Origin: Pseudomonas helleri
Lineage (GTDB): Bacteria > Pseudomonadota > Gammaproteobacteria > Pseudomonadales > Pseudomonadaceae
Assembly: GCF_001043025.1 (NCBI RefSeq)
Contig: NZ_JYLD01000001.1
Span: 1-64,000 of the forward strand
Length of the DNA: 64,000 bases
Reading direction: 5' to 3'
Of the stretch, positions 36,496 through 46,854 are shown one piece after another (positions within the stretch are counted from its first letter, which is position 1; the number at the start of each line of letters is the position of its first letter). A program made the translations under genes and the position numbers. The notes beneath the pieces were generated by a model. The model saw only the letters and a program-made list of their open reading frames with translations, did not search any database and was not told where the DNA came from.

Positions 36496-37191
36496 TTATT
36501 TGATTGCAGCCACCTGATGACTGGCCGGTTTGGCAGCCTGGGTTTTCAGGGCCTGGGCCCTGGCTTGTGCATCACTCACTTGTTCAGGGGTCAATTCAGC
36601 GCGGCTGGCCAGCTCCGCCGCCTGGTTCCATTGGTCCTGATAGATGAGCAAGGTGACCAGGTTCAACGCCGCCAATTGATCCGACTGCTTAAGCTCCAGC
36701 GCCGTCAAAAACTCAAAACGCGCTTCGTCGGTGCGCAGTTGGTTGAGGTACACCACGCCCAGGTCATTGCGGATTTTTTCGTCCGTGGGCGCCGCTTGCG
36801 CTGCACGCTCAAGGTAGGACGCCGCCAGCGTGTTATCGCCTCGTGCTGCCGCCAACTGGCCCAGGCCATGATCACCTTCGGCGCTCAAGCAGGTGCCGAG
36901 CAGCCCGCGGTACAACGGCCCGGCTTCAGGGCGGCCCAACTGGCGATAGATCCGCGCCTTGCGCAGTTGCACTTGGGCGAAGCCCTCCGGCAGGTTTTGC
37001 AAGTTGGCCAGGCTGGCGTGCAGCTTGCCCTCCTTGGCCATGTCGTCGGCCAGGTTCATCGACAGTTCCTGATCATCGCTCAACTTGCCGCAACTGCCAC
37101 CGCTAAAGGCGGCCCACGGCGGGTTGCTCGGCCCCCCGGTGGCACATCCCCCCAACATCAACAGCGCACACACGGCCATGACTGCTTTCAT
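36496..37191 (-). CDS. tadD: TadD TPR lipoprotein
   Basis: This 231-residue lipoprotein has the signal peptide and lipobox LMLGGCAT and tetratricopeptide-like repeats from about residue 60 to 200 (for example AASYLERAAQAAPTDEKIRNDLGVVYLNQL). TadD is thought to help the secretin RcpA assemble. I choose the ATG at 37191 because AGGAG lies 7 nt before it; the two ATGs at 37209 and 37197 are too close to that site. tadC ends 15 nt upstream. Confidence 0.88.
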   Translation of the reverse strand: MKAVMAVCALLMLGGCATGGPSNPPWAAFSGGSCGKLSDDQELSMNLADDMAKEGKLHASLANLQNLPEGFAQVQLRKARIYRQLGRPEAGPLYRGLLGTCLSAEGDHGLGQLAAARGDNTLAASYLERAAQAAPTDEKIRNDLGVVYLNQLRTDEARFEFLTALELKQSDQLAALNLVTLLIYQDQWNQAAELASRAELTPEQVSDAQARAQALKTQAAKPASHQVAAIK

Positions 37192-37205
37192 GCTCATACT
37201 CCTGA

Positions 37206-38090
37206 TCAAGAGCCAAAGGCCCGTGCGATAGCAATAAAACTCGGCCCGCCCAACACAATCAGCAACGCCGGAAACAGAAACATCATCATCACCACCGACA
37301 TCTTGGCGGACATTTTTGAGATGTATTCCTCCATGCGGGTGAGACGTCGGTCATCCAACAGGCTTTTCAGTGACTGCAACGATTTCATCGCGCCACCGCC
37401 CTGCTGAAGCAATTGCTTGAGAATCACGCAGGTGTCGTCAAACTCATCCACCGCCAGCAAACTGGCCGCCTTGTCCAGTTCCTGGCTCAACTCCAGGCCC
37501 GAGTCCACGCGGGCCAGCACCAGCCGCAACTCGCCTGTGAGCACCGGCAACAGTTGCCGGGCTTCGATGCTCAACACGCGCAACGCTTGCTCCACCGCCA
37601 TACCCGACTCAAACAAAATGCGCAGCAGCGGAATAAACGTCGACACCTCCACCGCCGCCGCTTCCTGACGCTTTTTAGCGACGTGGGCAAGCATGCGCTT
37701 GGGGATCAAATACCCCAGCGCCAAAGCAAACAGCAGCACGATCATCAAATAGCCGGAACCCGGGTAAAACAGTTCATGCCCCAGAAACGCCAGCCCGGCC
37801 ACGGCCACCGGCGTACCGACCTGGAATGCCGCAAACAGCGAACGTTGGCTTGCCGTGCGCCAGCCCACGCGGTTCAGCAACACTTGGGTTTCGTTGTCCA
37901 TCGACACCGAGCGCTGGCCAAACTTGCTGCTGCCCAATGCGCGCATCCACACGCTGATTTTCCCCGGCCCGGTCTTTTCGCCTTCCAGGCGTTGCACCAC
38001 CCGTTGTTGGCGCAAGCGCTGTTGAACCGCGCTATGGATCAAGACCCCGAGGCCTGCCAACAGCAACACTGCGCAAATCAGCAAGGCCAT
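37206..38090 (-). CDS. tadC: TadC inner-membrane platform protein
   Basis: This 294-residue protein has a T2SF (GspF-like) domain with membrane segments near residues 3-20, 110-150 and 270-290. The conserved FESGMAVEQALRVLS and LKQLLQQGGGAMKSLQSL lie near residues 180 and 230. TadC with TadB forms the inner-membrane platform that couples the TadA ATPase to the pilus. The ATG at 38090 lies just after the tadB stop codon, so the two are coupled. A longer frame reaching 38156 is not used. Confidence 0.9.
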   Translation of the reverse strand: MALLICAVLLLAGLGVLIHSAVQQRLRQQRVVQRLEGEKTGPGKISVWMRALGSSKFGQRSVSMDNETQVLLNRVGWRTASQRSLFAAFQVGTPVAVAGLAFLGHELFYPGSGYLMIVLLFALALGYLIPKRMLAHVAKKRQEAAAVEVSTFIPLLRILFESGMAVEQALRVLSIEARQLLPVLTGELRLVLARVDSGLELSQELDKAASLLAVDEFDDTCVILKQLLQQGGGAMKSLQSLKSLLDDRRLTRMEEYISKMSAKMSVVMMMFLFPALLIVLGGPSFIAIARAFGS

Positions 38091-38091
38091 G

Positions 38092-38986
38092 TCATACGCT
38101 CCGTACCATGCGCCACAAGGCAAAACAGCCAATGGCTTGCAAGCCAAACGCGGCAATCAGCAAGTGTTGACCACTCGCGTCGTGCCACATATTCACCAGA
38201 AAGGTCGGGTTGGTGACCATGAAATAGCCGCCCACCAACAGCGGCAACAGCGCCAGCACCAACGCCGTGACCCGCGTTTCGCCGGTCATGGCCTTGAGCT
38301 TGCGCGCCCCTGATTCACGCTCACGAATTAACACGATAAGGTTTTCCAGCAGTTCGCTGGCGTTGCCGCCGTAGCGGTGGTTGACCTTCAAGCCCAGGGC
38401 AAACATGCGAAATTCATCGCGCTCATACAGCTCGGCAAAATCCTGCACCGCCTCGGGCAAACTCACGCCCAACTGCACGTTGCGCGCCACACGACTGATG
38501 CTGTCTTTGAGCGGGTCATGGGAGGCCTCGATGGCATTGAGCACCGCATCGGCCAAGGTGCGCCCGGCCTTCAGGCTGCGCACGCAGTGGTCGAGCAATT
38601 GCGGCAATTGCTCAACCATGCGCTTGACGCGACGCTGGTAACGCCAACTGACAAAAAGCTTTACGCAGACCGGCGGCGCGACCAGGAACACCAGAAAAAA
38701 AAACCAGCCGCCCAGTAGAGCCGCCAATGCCACCGCCCCGGCCCAGATCAGCAGCCACAACCCCAAACGCTCCGAAGGGCGACCCAACCCCGCCTGCAAA
38801 AACGCCCGGTCCAGCCACTCGACACCCAGCGCCTTGTCCGCCAGTTGCGGGTGGCCTTCGGTCAAGCGGCCCAGCACCCGGCTGGTGGTGGGATCGCGCA
38901 AGGCGCGGTAGACCAGGTTCATCGACATCATGAACATCATCAGGCTGATCGCGAACAGTATCAGGGCCGGAATCATGATCTGCGCC

Positions 38987-39000
<14 letters not shown>
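38092..39000 (-). CDS. tadB: TadB inner-membrane platform protein
   Basis: This protein of 302 residues or slightly fewer (an internal ATG at 38976 is an alternative start) has a T2SF domain with QLPQLLDHCVRSLKAGRTLADAV near residue 130, LNRYGG-like HRYGGNASELLENLI near residue 210, and flanking membrane segments. It is the partner of TadC. Its 5' end overlaps the tadA stop by 14 nt if the start at 39000 is used. It lies between tadA and tadC in the operon. Confidence 0.9.
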
Positions 39001-40257
<1,257 letters not shown>

Positions 40258-40261
<4 letters not shown>

Positions 40262-41457
40262 TTGGACCCCCACAGACGGTTAAGCCATTTGTCCGCGACG
40301 GAGGACGGTTTGCCCGACGCCACAGAGCGCTTGGCCAACTGTTCACCGATCTTTTTCAAGCCTTGGCTCAAGGCCTCGCGCGGCCCCAACTCAAACAACG
40401 TGACAGCCTGATTTTTCGCATTGAGGCGTAACTCGGCGCTCAGCGGCAACGAGACCAGTACCGGTAAATCAAAACTCTTGGCCAACGCATCGACATCCGG
40501 AGCAATCCCCCGCAGGCAGCGGTCGACCACCAGCCCCGTGTGTTCGAGTTTCATGCCCTTGTTGCGCCAGAGGTTAAGTACATCCAGATTGCGGCGGCAA
40601 TCGAGCACGTTCTGATCGACGTACCAGAGCAACTTGTCGCAGTGAGTCACGAACGTGCGCAGCGCCTCCCCATCCGGCTGACCGGTGAGGTTCACCACAA
40701 TGTGCTGAAAGTGCTGACGCAAGGCACTGAGCAACATGTACAACTCGGCGGCGCTGGTGTGCTCCAGAGGCTCATCGGCGTTGCTGTGGGCCAACACCCG
40801 CAAGCCGTCCGGGGTTTTGGTGAACGCACTGTCGATCAAGGTGCTGTCCAGGCGCCGAAGATGGCGCAGCGCATCGCCAAAAAAGAACGAGCTTTCAAGG
40901 CCCAACAGCGCCAGGCCGTCGCCACGGGGAATGCCCAAATCCAGAAACAGGGTTTTCTGCCCGCTCTTTTGCACCACCAGCGCCAGGTGGCTGGCCAGCA
41001 GCGCGCCATCGGCGTTGCATTGCGCGCTGAACAACACGCTGAGGCCGCCCAACTCGGTATTCGGCGTCACCGGCGGCAGGCGCTTGCTCAGCCGCCGTAC
41101 CAGCCCCGCCACTTCACTGGAGCGCGAGCCATAAGCGACAAAATCCCGGGCCCCGGCACGCATGGCATTGAGCACCAACTGGTTGTCCATGCCATCGCCC
41201 AAGGCCACGATCGCCAGCATTGGCTTGGCCTCCAGCGCGCCTTCGATCAACGCGCACTGGGCCACCACTTTCTCCCGATCCAGCCCCACAAACACCAGCC
41301 CGGCAAAGGTCACGTCAATCAACGCGAGCAGTTCATCGAGGCTGCTGGTACCCGCCCCCACCACTTGGCCCAACGGCGCCAACGCGCCCTGCAGCCACTC
41401 AAGGTCGGTGTTGTTGCGCGTCAGCGCGAGAAACGTCTGGCTCAGGCTCTGGCTCAT
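40258..41457 (-). CDS. tadZ: TadZ/CpaE-like pilus localisation protein
   Basis: This 399-residue protein has a receiver-like N-terminal domain (about 1-130) and a MinD/ParA-like C-terminal domain, the TadZ layout. The P-loop region reads VLFSAQCNADGALLASHLALVV near residue 160, with no lysine where Walker A needs GK(T/S). The deviant GKS is thus lost, while the later KTLFLDLGIPRGD segment remains. TadZ places the pilus machine at a pole; ATP binding may be weak or absent here. The start overlaps the rcpA stop by 4 nt. Confidence 0.87.
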
Positions 41458-42680
41458 TGGGATAACCCGCTACGGCGATTGAAATTGCCGTTTTCAAGGA
41501 AATACAAGCGATACCAGTTGGGGTCGTAATTGCGCAGTTTTTCGCCCGGCATGCTCGGCAGGGGCGCATTGGCAGCCAAGGGTTGAACCAGATGCGGGGT
41601 CACGATCATCAGCAGCTCTTTTTCTTCGCGGCTGATGTTCGAATCGCGGAAAAACGCCCCCAGAATCGGCACGTCACCCAGCCCCGGGAATTTGTTCACC
41701 TGCGAGGTGTTGCGCGTACTGATCAAGCCGCTGATGACAAAACTTTCGCCATCGGCCAGCGAGATGCTGGTGTCGGTACGGCGCACGTTGAGCCCCGGCA
41801 CCAGGGTCCCGGCGATGTTCACCGCGTTGGTGTAATCCAGCTCGCTGACTTCGGGTGCGACCTTGAGCAGGATGCGGTTGTTGCCGACCACGGTCGGGGT
41901 CAGCGTGAGGCGAATACCAAACTCCTTGTACTCGATCGACACGTTATCGCTCCCGCTGCTCGGCACCGGGATCGGTACTTCGCCGCCCGCCAGAAAGGTC
42001 GCACTTTGCCCGCTCAATGACACCAGGCTCGGCCGCGCCAGGGTGTAGGCAAAACCGCTGCCCTCCAGCGCATTGATCAAGGCGCGAACCCGACCACCGC
42101 CAAAACCAATGTTGAAGTTTTTGCTGTTGGCGACCGGGCCGCCGGTGATGATGTTTTCAGCGTTGGTGATGAATGAGTTCGGAGAACCAAACAGAAAGTT
42201 GCTGCCCTGACCAAAGATCGACGTGCTGGCTTCCTGCAGCTTGGTCCGGCTGACCTCGACAAAGCGAATGTCGGTTTGCACCTGGCTGAGCAACGCCGGG
42301 TCTTCTGAGGGCGACACGGAGGCGCTGGTAAAGCTTTGGGTGGCCTTGCCCTTGACGAACACCATGCTCTGGCGCGGGGTTTTCGAACAGGCGGTCCAGA
42401 CCATCAAGCTGGTGGTGCCCGGCGCAACACCGGTGAGCAAAAAGGCGTTGGTGCCGTTGGCATGCACATCGGCAATGCCCGGATCACCGACAGCAATGCG
42501 CGTAATGGCAACCGGCGAATCCAGTGCTTGCTGGATGCCTTGCCCCACTTCCAGCACCGCTGGCAATTGCCCAAGCGCTGAGCAATTGGAGGGCGCGGCC
42601 AAGGCCATTTCAAAAGGCAAGCTGCTTAGAACCAGAGTCCAGACAGCTCGTTTGTACAGCGCTACACAACGATGGCTCAT
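41454..42680 (-). CDS. rcpA: RcpA outer-membrane secretin
   Basis: This 408-residue outer-membrane secretin has a signal peptide ending MALAA, an N-terminal pilus domain with IGVGDPGIADV-like AVGDPGIADVHANG near residue 65, and the GspD/PilQ secretin core (about residues 175-380), ending VPILGAFFRDSNISREEKELLMIVTPHLVQP. It forms the Flp pilus pore. The ATG at 42680 has GGAAG upstream; the frame open to 42893 lies inside rcpC. It overlaps tadZ by 4 nt and follows rcpC by 28 nt. Confidence 0.92.
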   Translation of the reverse strand: MSHRCVALYKRAVWTLVLSSLPFEMALAAPSNCSALGQLPAVLEVGQGIQQALDSPVAITRIAVGDPGIADVHANGTNAFLLTGVAPGTTSLMVWTACSKTPRQSMVFVKGKATQSFTSASVSPSEDPALLSQVQTDIRFVEVSRTKLQEASTSIFGQGSNFLFGSPNSFITNAENIITGGPVANSKNFNIGFGGGRVRALINALEGSGFAYTLARPSLVSLSGQSATFLAGGEVPIPVPSSGSDNVSIEYKEFGIRLTLTPTVVGNNRILLKVAPEVSELDYTNAVNIAGTLVPGLNVRRTDTSISLADGESFVISGLISTRNTSQVNKFPGLGDVPILGAFFRDSNISREEKELLMIVTPHLVQPLAANAPLPSMPGEKLRNYDPNWYRLYFLENGNFNRRSGLSQ

Positions 42681-42708
42681 AGGGTCTTCCTTGCAGATCA
42701 GGCTTTTT

Positions 42709-43653
42709 TTATTGAGCAGGCTGTTGGGCCGTTTGGTTGCCGCGAATAATTTCGATGCCCCGCGCACGCGGAACGACGCCGCCGCCAGGGTTCGCCACCG
42801 GGGCGACTTTTGCCGGGCCGGTAAAGGCCAATTGGTTGAACTGATAAAGGTCGCGTCGGGCGTTCTCCAGCTTGCCTGGGGCGTCTTGCTCACCCGCCCA
42901 GTACTTGCTCAAGCGATCTTCCTTAGCGCTGCGCACGGCCAGGCGCAAGGTGCCCGCCTGGGCTGCGAGCATCAGTTGGCTGAGCAGCGGCGCGGGAACG
43001 GCCAGCACGGCCGAGCGTGCCGTGGCCCGGCGCTGCACTTGCTTGAGGGCTTCGTCGGCACTCAGCGCCGCCTTGGTTGACTGACCGTCGCTGCTCTGCC
43101 CCACCTCATCCCCCACGCTCAACACCCGCACGGCCGGCACTACCACTTGCGCCGACTGCTGCGGGTTGGACTGGTCCTCGCGCAGGGACAACAACACGTC
43201 TACATAATCGTCGGGAGACAACTGACCGCTGGCGCCGATCACTTCATCAATGGCCACCGCCAGTGCGCGCTCATCCGGGCGAATCATCCGCGCCAGCGGC
43301 CCTCCGACTTCAAAGCTTTGTTCATTCAGCCAGGTGCCCGCACTCAGGCTGCGCCACGGGGCACGGCCCACCACCTGATCAACCGAGGCAAAACTGCCTG
43401 CGGGCGCCGTGTGCAATTTTTCAAGGGTCACATCGTCGGCCGTCAAGGCCACATGCGGGGCAACATCGCGTACCAGCACCACCACAGGTTTGCGCGTCTG
43501 GTCTTCAACCGTGGCGACACTCTGCTCAACGACCTGAGTTACCGGTACCTGCGCAACCGGCTGCTGGCGGGTTATCACCAAACCCCAAAAACCCGCGGCA
43601 ATGGCACCGATAAACAAGAGCGCGGCCAGGATCAAACTGCGTCGGTTATTCAT
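42709..43653 (-). CDS. rcpC: RcpC/CpaB pilus assembly protein
   Basis: This 314-residue protein has an N-terminal membrane helix (SLILAALLFIGAIAAGFWGL) and the SAF domain of CpaB/RcpC (VVLVRDVAPHVALTADDVTLEKL near residue 65). It helps secretin and pilus assembly in the periplasm. The ATG at 43653 has GGGAG 5 nt upstream; a GTG at 43659 is possible. It is the first gene of the minus-strand operon, with a 333-bp gap to the divergent flp. Confidence 0.9.
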   Translation of the reverse strand: MNNRRSLILAALLFIGAIAAGFWGLVITRQQPVAQVPVTQVVEQSVATVEDQTRKPVVVLVRDVAPHVALTADDVTLEKLHTAPAGSFASVDQVVGRAPWRSLSAGTWLNEQSFEVGGPLARMIRPDERALAVAIDEVIGASGQLSPDDYVDVLLSLREDQSNPQQSAQVVVPAVRVLSVGDEVGQSSDGQSTKAALSADEALKQVQRRATARSAVLAVPAPLLSQLMLAAQAGTLRLAVRSAKEDRLSKYWAGEQDAPGKLENARRDLYQFNQLAFTGPAKVAPVANPGGGVVPRARGIEIIRGNQTAQQPAQ

Positions 43654-43986
43654 TAACACACTCCCTTTGCCACTCTGTACTGCACATCAGTAAATCCATT
43701 CGCTTATCGGTCGCTATGACAGGTATTATTATTGCGACCATTTCGCTATTTGAAAGTAGCGCACACAAAGCAAAATGCCATTAGGCAACTCAAAAAAAAT
43801 AGAGTGCCGCCGAAGACCTTGATTTACCGTAACTTTCACATGGACACTTTTGGATTAATACTTTTGCATTAGTGCTTTTTAACAGTTGATGGATTCCCTT
43901 TTCTTGCCAATGCTGTGATGGCAAATAGTAATTACGTCGTCCCCTTGCTGCGAAGTGCCCTCTTTGGTGCACCCAGGAGAAATCAG
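43654..43986. promoter_or_regulatory. Divergent rcpC/flp promoter region with 14-bp direct repeats
   Basis: This gap holds the promoters of the rcp-tad operon and of flp, and no gene. Two adjacent 14-bp repeats lie at 43852-43865 (GGATTAATACTTTT) and 43866-43879 (GCATTAGTGCTTTT), with a partial third, GGACACTTTT, at 43842-43851. Repeats at helical-turn-like spacing 107-135 nt before flp are plausible PprB sites. The binding protein is inference. Confidence 0.5.
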
Positions 43987-44211
43987 ATGTTTACCAATAC
44001 CGTTCTGAAAGTCTATGTTCCGACCCAACTCTTCGTGGCGCACCATATCAAGCAATTTACAAAGCGCACTGAAGGGGCGTCGGGTATTGAATACGCCATT
44101 ATTGCTGCCATGGTTGCGATTGCTCTCGCTGCCTTTGTGACGCCTATTTCTACTCAAATCAAGGCCATGTTTACCACTATTCAAACGGCGGTGACTAAAC
44201 CAGCCGGTTAA
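43987..44211 (+). CDS. flp: Flp type IVb pilin (copy 1)
   Basis: This 74-residue pilin precursor has the Flp motif ASGIEYAIIAAMVAIALAAF at residues 31-50, with cleavage expected between G33 and I34, and E35-Y36 typical of the family. The leader is long, about 33 residues. The start is the ATG at 43987, with AGGAGAAATC upstream. The peptidase is encoded at 34350. It is transcribed away from the rcp-tad operon and precedes a second flp gene by 63 nt. Confidence 0.93.
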   Translation: MFTNTVLKVYVPTQLFVAHHIKQFTKRTEGASGIEYAIIAAMVAIALAAFVTPISTQIKAMFTTIQTAVTKPAG

Positions 44212-44274
44212 TTCAAAGGCTGTTTCAAGGTATGGACAAACTGCTGTCATTGCGGCGCTCTCAGGAGAGATCAG

Positions 44275-44496
44275 ATGTTTTCAACAACTGTTCTGAAACT
44301 CTATGTTCCGGCCACTGTGTTTCTGACACGACAAGCCAAGTTGTTTTCCCAACGTACAGAGGGTGCTTCGGGTATTGAGTACGCCATTATTGCGGCGATG
44401 GTCGCTATTGTTTTAGCGGCCTTCGTCACGCCAATATCAGGCGCAATCAGTGCCATGTTTACGACGATTAAAGACGCTGTTACCAAACCTGCTTAA
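44275..44496 (+). CDS. flp: Flp type IVb pilin (copy 2)
   Basis: This 73-residue pilin precursor resembles copy 1 from end to end, including MF(S/T)(T/N)TVLK(L/V)YVP and QRTEGASGIEYAIIAAM with the same cleavage point after G33. Differences lie in the leader (LTRQAKLF) and the tail (GAISAMFTTIKDAVTKPA). The two upstream sequences also match (CAGGAGAGATCAG and CAGGAGAAATCAG), so gene and leader were duplicated together. Either could be the major pilin. The response-regulator gene begins only 5 nt downstream. Confidence 0.93.
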   Translation: MFSTTVLKLYVPATVFLTRQAKLFSQRTEGASGIEYAIIAAMVAIVLAAFVTPISGAISAMFTTIKDAVTKPA

Positions 44497-44500
44497 TCCC

Positions 44501-44911
44501 ATGAACAGCCGATCTAAACGCCAACAGCTTCTCTTGGTAGACGACGAAGAGGACGCTCTGCTGGAGCTGGCCGAACTGCTGGAGGGCGAGGGCTTTTGTT
44601 GCTTTACGGCAACCTCAGTCTCACTCGCCCTTCGGCAGTTGACCGTTCACCCGGACATTGCCTTGGTCATCACGGACCTGCGCATGCCCGAAGAAAGCGG
44701 CATTGCATTAATCCAGCGCCTGCGAAATCACACCGCTCGACAACACTTGCCCGTGATTGTTATTTCCGGCCATGCCGACATGGACAATGTCAGCGACTTA
44801 TTGCGTTTGCAAGTCCTGGACTTGTTCCGCAAACCGATCTATCACGACCGGTTGATCCACACCCTCAATTACTTATTCCCCGTCTCCAAACTCTACTCAG
44901 TCCGCCCATAA
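44501..44911 (+). CDS. Stand-alone receiver-domain protein linked to flp
   Basis: This 136-residue response regulator consists of one receiver domain and no output domain. The acidic pair is DDEED near residues 14-18, the phosphorylated aspartate is D59 (VITDLRMPEESG), and the lysine is in LFRKPIYHD. It is 4 nt downstream of the second flp gene, so it is co-transcribed with the pilins. Its receiver resembles PprB's in layout. It may compete with PprB for phosphate from PprA or act on the pilus machine, but this is inference. I recall no such gene in the P. aeruginosa locus. Confidence 0.85.
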   Translation: MNSRSKRQQLLLVDDEEDALLELAELLEGEGFCCFTATSVSLALRQLTVHPDIALVITDLRMPEESGIALIQRLRNHTARQHLPVIVISGHADMDNVSDLLRLQVLDLFRKPIYHDRLIHTLNYLFPVSKLYSVRP

Positions 44912-44925
44912 CCCCACCTACTACT

Positions 44926-44988
44926 GTAGGAGCGAGCTTGCCTCGCGATCTTTTGATTGTTTAAAGATCGCAAGACAAGCACATCCTT
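44926..44988. repeat. Family A REP hairpin (copy 4, decayed right arm)
   Basis: The left arm GTAGGAGCGAGC is intact; the right side reads GATCGCAAGACAAGCACATCCTTA, with several changes. It lies between the receiver gene and the convergent transporter gene and overlaps that gene's TAA stop codon. Confidence 0.8.
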
Positions 44989-46669
44989 ATAACTGATAAC
45001 TAAAGCTCAAGGTATAACGCGGCCGACGATTAAAACTGTCCAACGCCATATCCGACATAGGCTTGGCCACTTCCAGCGATATATTGTAATAACGCTTATC
45101 GCCAAAACGCAGCCCGACAGCAGCAGATGACATATCAGAGCCTTTAAGCGGAAGTTCGTTAAACCAGGTTTTCGCCTTATCCAATACAGCATAAGGCTGT
45201 AACAGTTTCACCCACTCACCGTCGCGATTGAAACTGTAGTTGATTTCATAGGCCACACCCCAGCCTTTATCACCTGACGCTTGATCATCGGGATAACCAC
45301 GGCCAAAATTTTGACCGCCGAATACGGCACGCTCACTGTCCGCCAATGTATCGTCACTCCAATACAAAGCACCCGATACTACGCCCTGCCAATTATCGAA
45401 AAACGTATCACTTTGAACACCTGACAATCGCAAGCGAAAAAAATCCAGATCATAGTGATTGCCGGTCAAGTTACTTTCAGTCTTGGCCCCCAACCCATTA
45501 ATCCCTTGATATAAACCTGCACTGACAATCCGCAATTGTTGGCCCGTGGACTTGCGCCAATCCCCTTCAACCGCAAGAGCCCGTACATTGGTTTTTTCGC
45601 TGATGGTTTGCGAATAACCGACGATGTCGTAATCGGTTTTATCGTTCACTCCGTATAAACGGCCCGCAACGCTTAACCATTGGTCAGGCGCGACGATCAG
45701 CGGGTGGCTGACGCCAATCGAAAAGCGGTCATTTTCGCGGTGGGGCTTGAGCTCAAAACCGTCACTGGTCGCAATACTGGTGGCCGGGTCACTGCGATAG
45801 CGCGTGCCATACAGGCTCAACTGAGTGCCCTCGGCGTTCAGGTACTGACTGTAATCAATGCGGTAGTAGTGCTCTTTGTCGTGCCCCGGCGGGAACAGCC
45901 CGCTCACGGTCAACTGCTCGGCCATGGCGGTTTGCGAGTTGCTGTTGACGCTGAACAGGGCCTGGGTACTGTCGCGGCTGCCTTCGACGAGGTTCATGCC
46001 GGTGGTGAACGGTTTGCGGCTGGCCGTGACGTGCAGCGTCGCCGCCCCATCGGTGGTGCCCGGCGGCGGCACTTGCGCCTGCAATGTCACCCCCGGAATA
46101 CGGCTCATCAGCGTGGCATAGCGATCAAAGGTTTTACGGGTTAGCGGGCGTTCGCCCTTGAGCTTGTCGACCAGCTCATCAATAAACCCTTTAACCCGCC
46201 CGACATCACCCTCCACCTGGTAATCGCGGATATACCCCTCGACCAGCACCACTCGCACCAGGCCCTGATCAAAGTTCTGCGGCGGCAAAAACGCGTACGA
46301 CAACAAGTACCCATCGGTTTGGTAGCGCTGGGTGATGGTGCGCGTCGCTTCAATCAGCTCACTGAGGGTAATTTCATGCCCCAGCAGCGATTTATAGGCG
46401 GCGCCCAGCTCTTGCAGCGGGTACACCGTGCCGCCCTCGATCTGCAATTTGCGGATGGTCAGGCGGGTGCTCATCATCAAGGGCTGGGCGTCGGTCGCGG
46501 CCGGTTTGGGCAGCTTTAAGGCAGGTGTTTGCGGGCGATAGGCATCCACCGGCAAGTTGGGCGCGGGTAGCGACTGCAGGGTTTCGTTGCTGTTGAGATA
46601 GCGTGGAAGCGGTTCAGCACCCACGCACGGGGCCAAGGCCAATAACAAGAACGGGACATAAGTTCGCAT
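44987..46669 (-). CDS. TpsB-type (ShlB/FhaC/HecB) outer-membrane transporter, orphan
   Basis: This 560-residue protein has a signal peptide (about 1-20), two POTRA-like regions between residues 75 and 215 (LTIRKLQIEGGTVYPLQELG and LVRVVLVEGYIRDYQVEGD), and a C-terminal beta-barrel ending in an aromatic/Leu pattern (RYTLSFSYQL). The barrel signature FGGQNFGRGYPDDQ near residue 465 is a TpsB (FhaC-type) lid motif. It would secrete or surface-deliver a partner, but no TPS-domain protein is adjacent. The ATG at 46669 has GGAG 6 nt upstream. Confidence 0.87.
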   Translation of the reverse strand: MRTYVPFLLLALAPCVGAEPLPRYLNSNETLQSLPAPNLPVDAYRPQTPALKLPKPAATDAQPLMMSTRLTIRKLQIEGGTVYPLQELGAAYKSLLGHEITLSELIEATRTITQRYQTDGYLLSYAFLPPQNFDQGLVRVVLVEGYIRDYQVEGDVGRVKGFIDELVDKLKGERPLTRKTFDRYATLMSRIPGVTLQAQVPPPGTTDGAATLHVTASRKPFTTGMNLVEGSRDSTQALFSVNSNSQTAMAEQLTVSGLFPPGHDKEHYYRIDYSQYLNAEGTQLSLYGTRYRSDPATSIATSDGFELKPHRENDRFSIGVSHPLIVAPDQWLSVAGRLYGVNDKTDYDIVGYSQTISEKTNVRALAVEGDWRKSTGQQLRIVSAGLYQGINGLGAKTESNLTGNHYDLDFFRLRLSGVQSDTFFDNWQGVVSGALYWSDDTLADSERAVFGGQNFGRGYPDDQASGDKGWGVAYEINYSFNRDGEWVKLLQPYAVLDKAKTWFNELPLKGSDMSSAAVGLRFGDKRYYNISLEVAKPMSDMALDSFNRRPRYTLSFSYQL

Positions 46670-46762
46670 ATGACACTCCATGGTCAACAACAGCGGCTTA
46701 ATGGCCTGGACGCGCCATTAAGCAATGACGCTGTCCAAACAGCAGTCCTACAACCTGGATAC

Positions 46763-46799
46763 AAAAAAAAGACGAGGGATTCATGACAATCCCTCGTCT
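46763..46799 (-). terminator. Rho-independent terminator after the Gly-rich lipoprotein gene
   Basis: A perfect 11-bp stem (GACGAGGGATT at 46771-46781, AATCCCTCGTC at 46789-46799) is followed on the minus strand by eight T residues (46770-46763). It lies between the lipoprotein gene and the transporter gene, so the two are only partly co-transcribed at most. Confidence 0.92.
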
Positions 46800-46854
46800 C
46801 AACCAAGCGTAGGCGTTGTAGGTATGGCCGTCGAACCGGCCAGGTGCAATTTCG

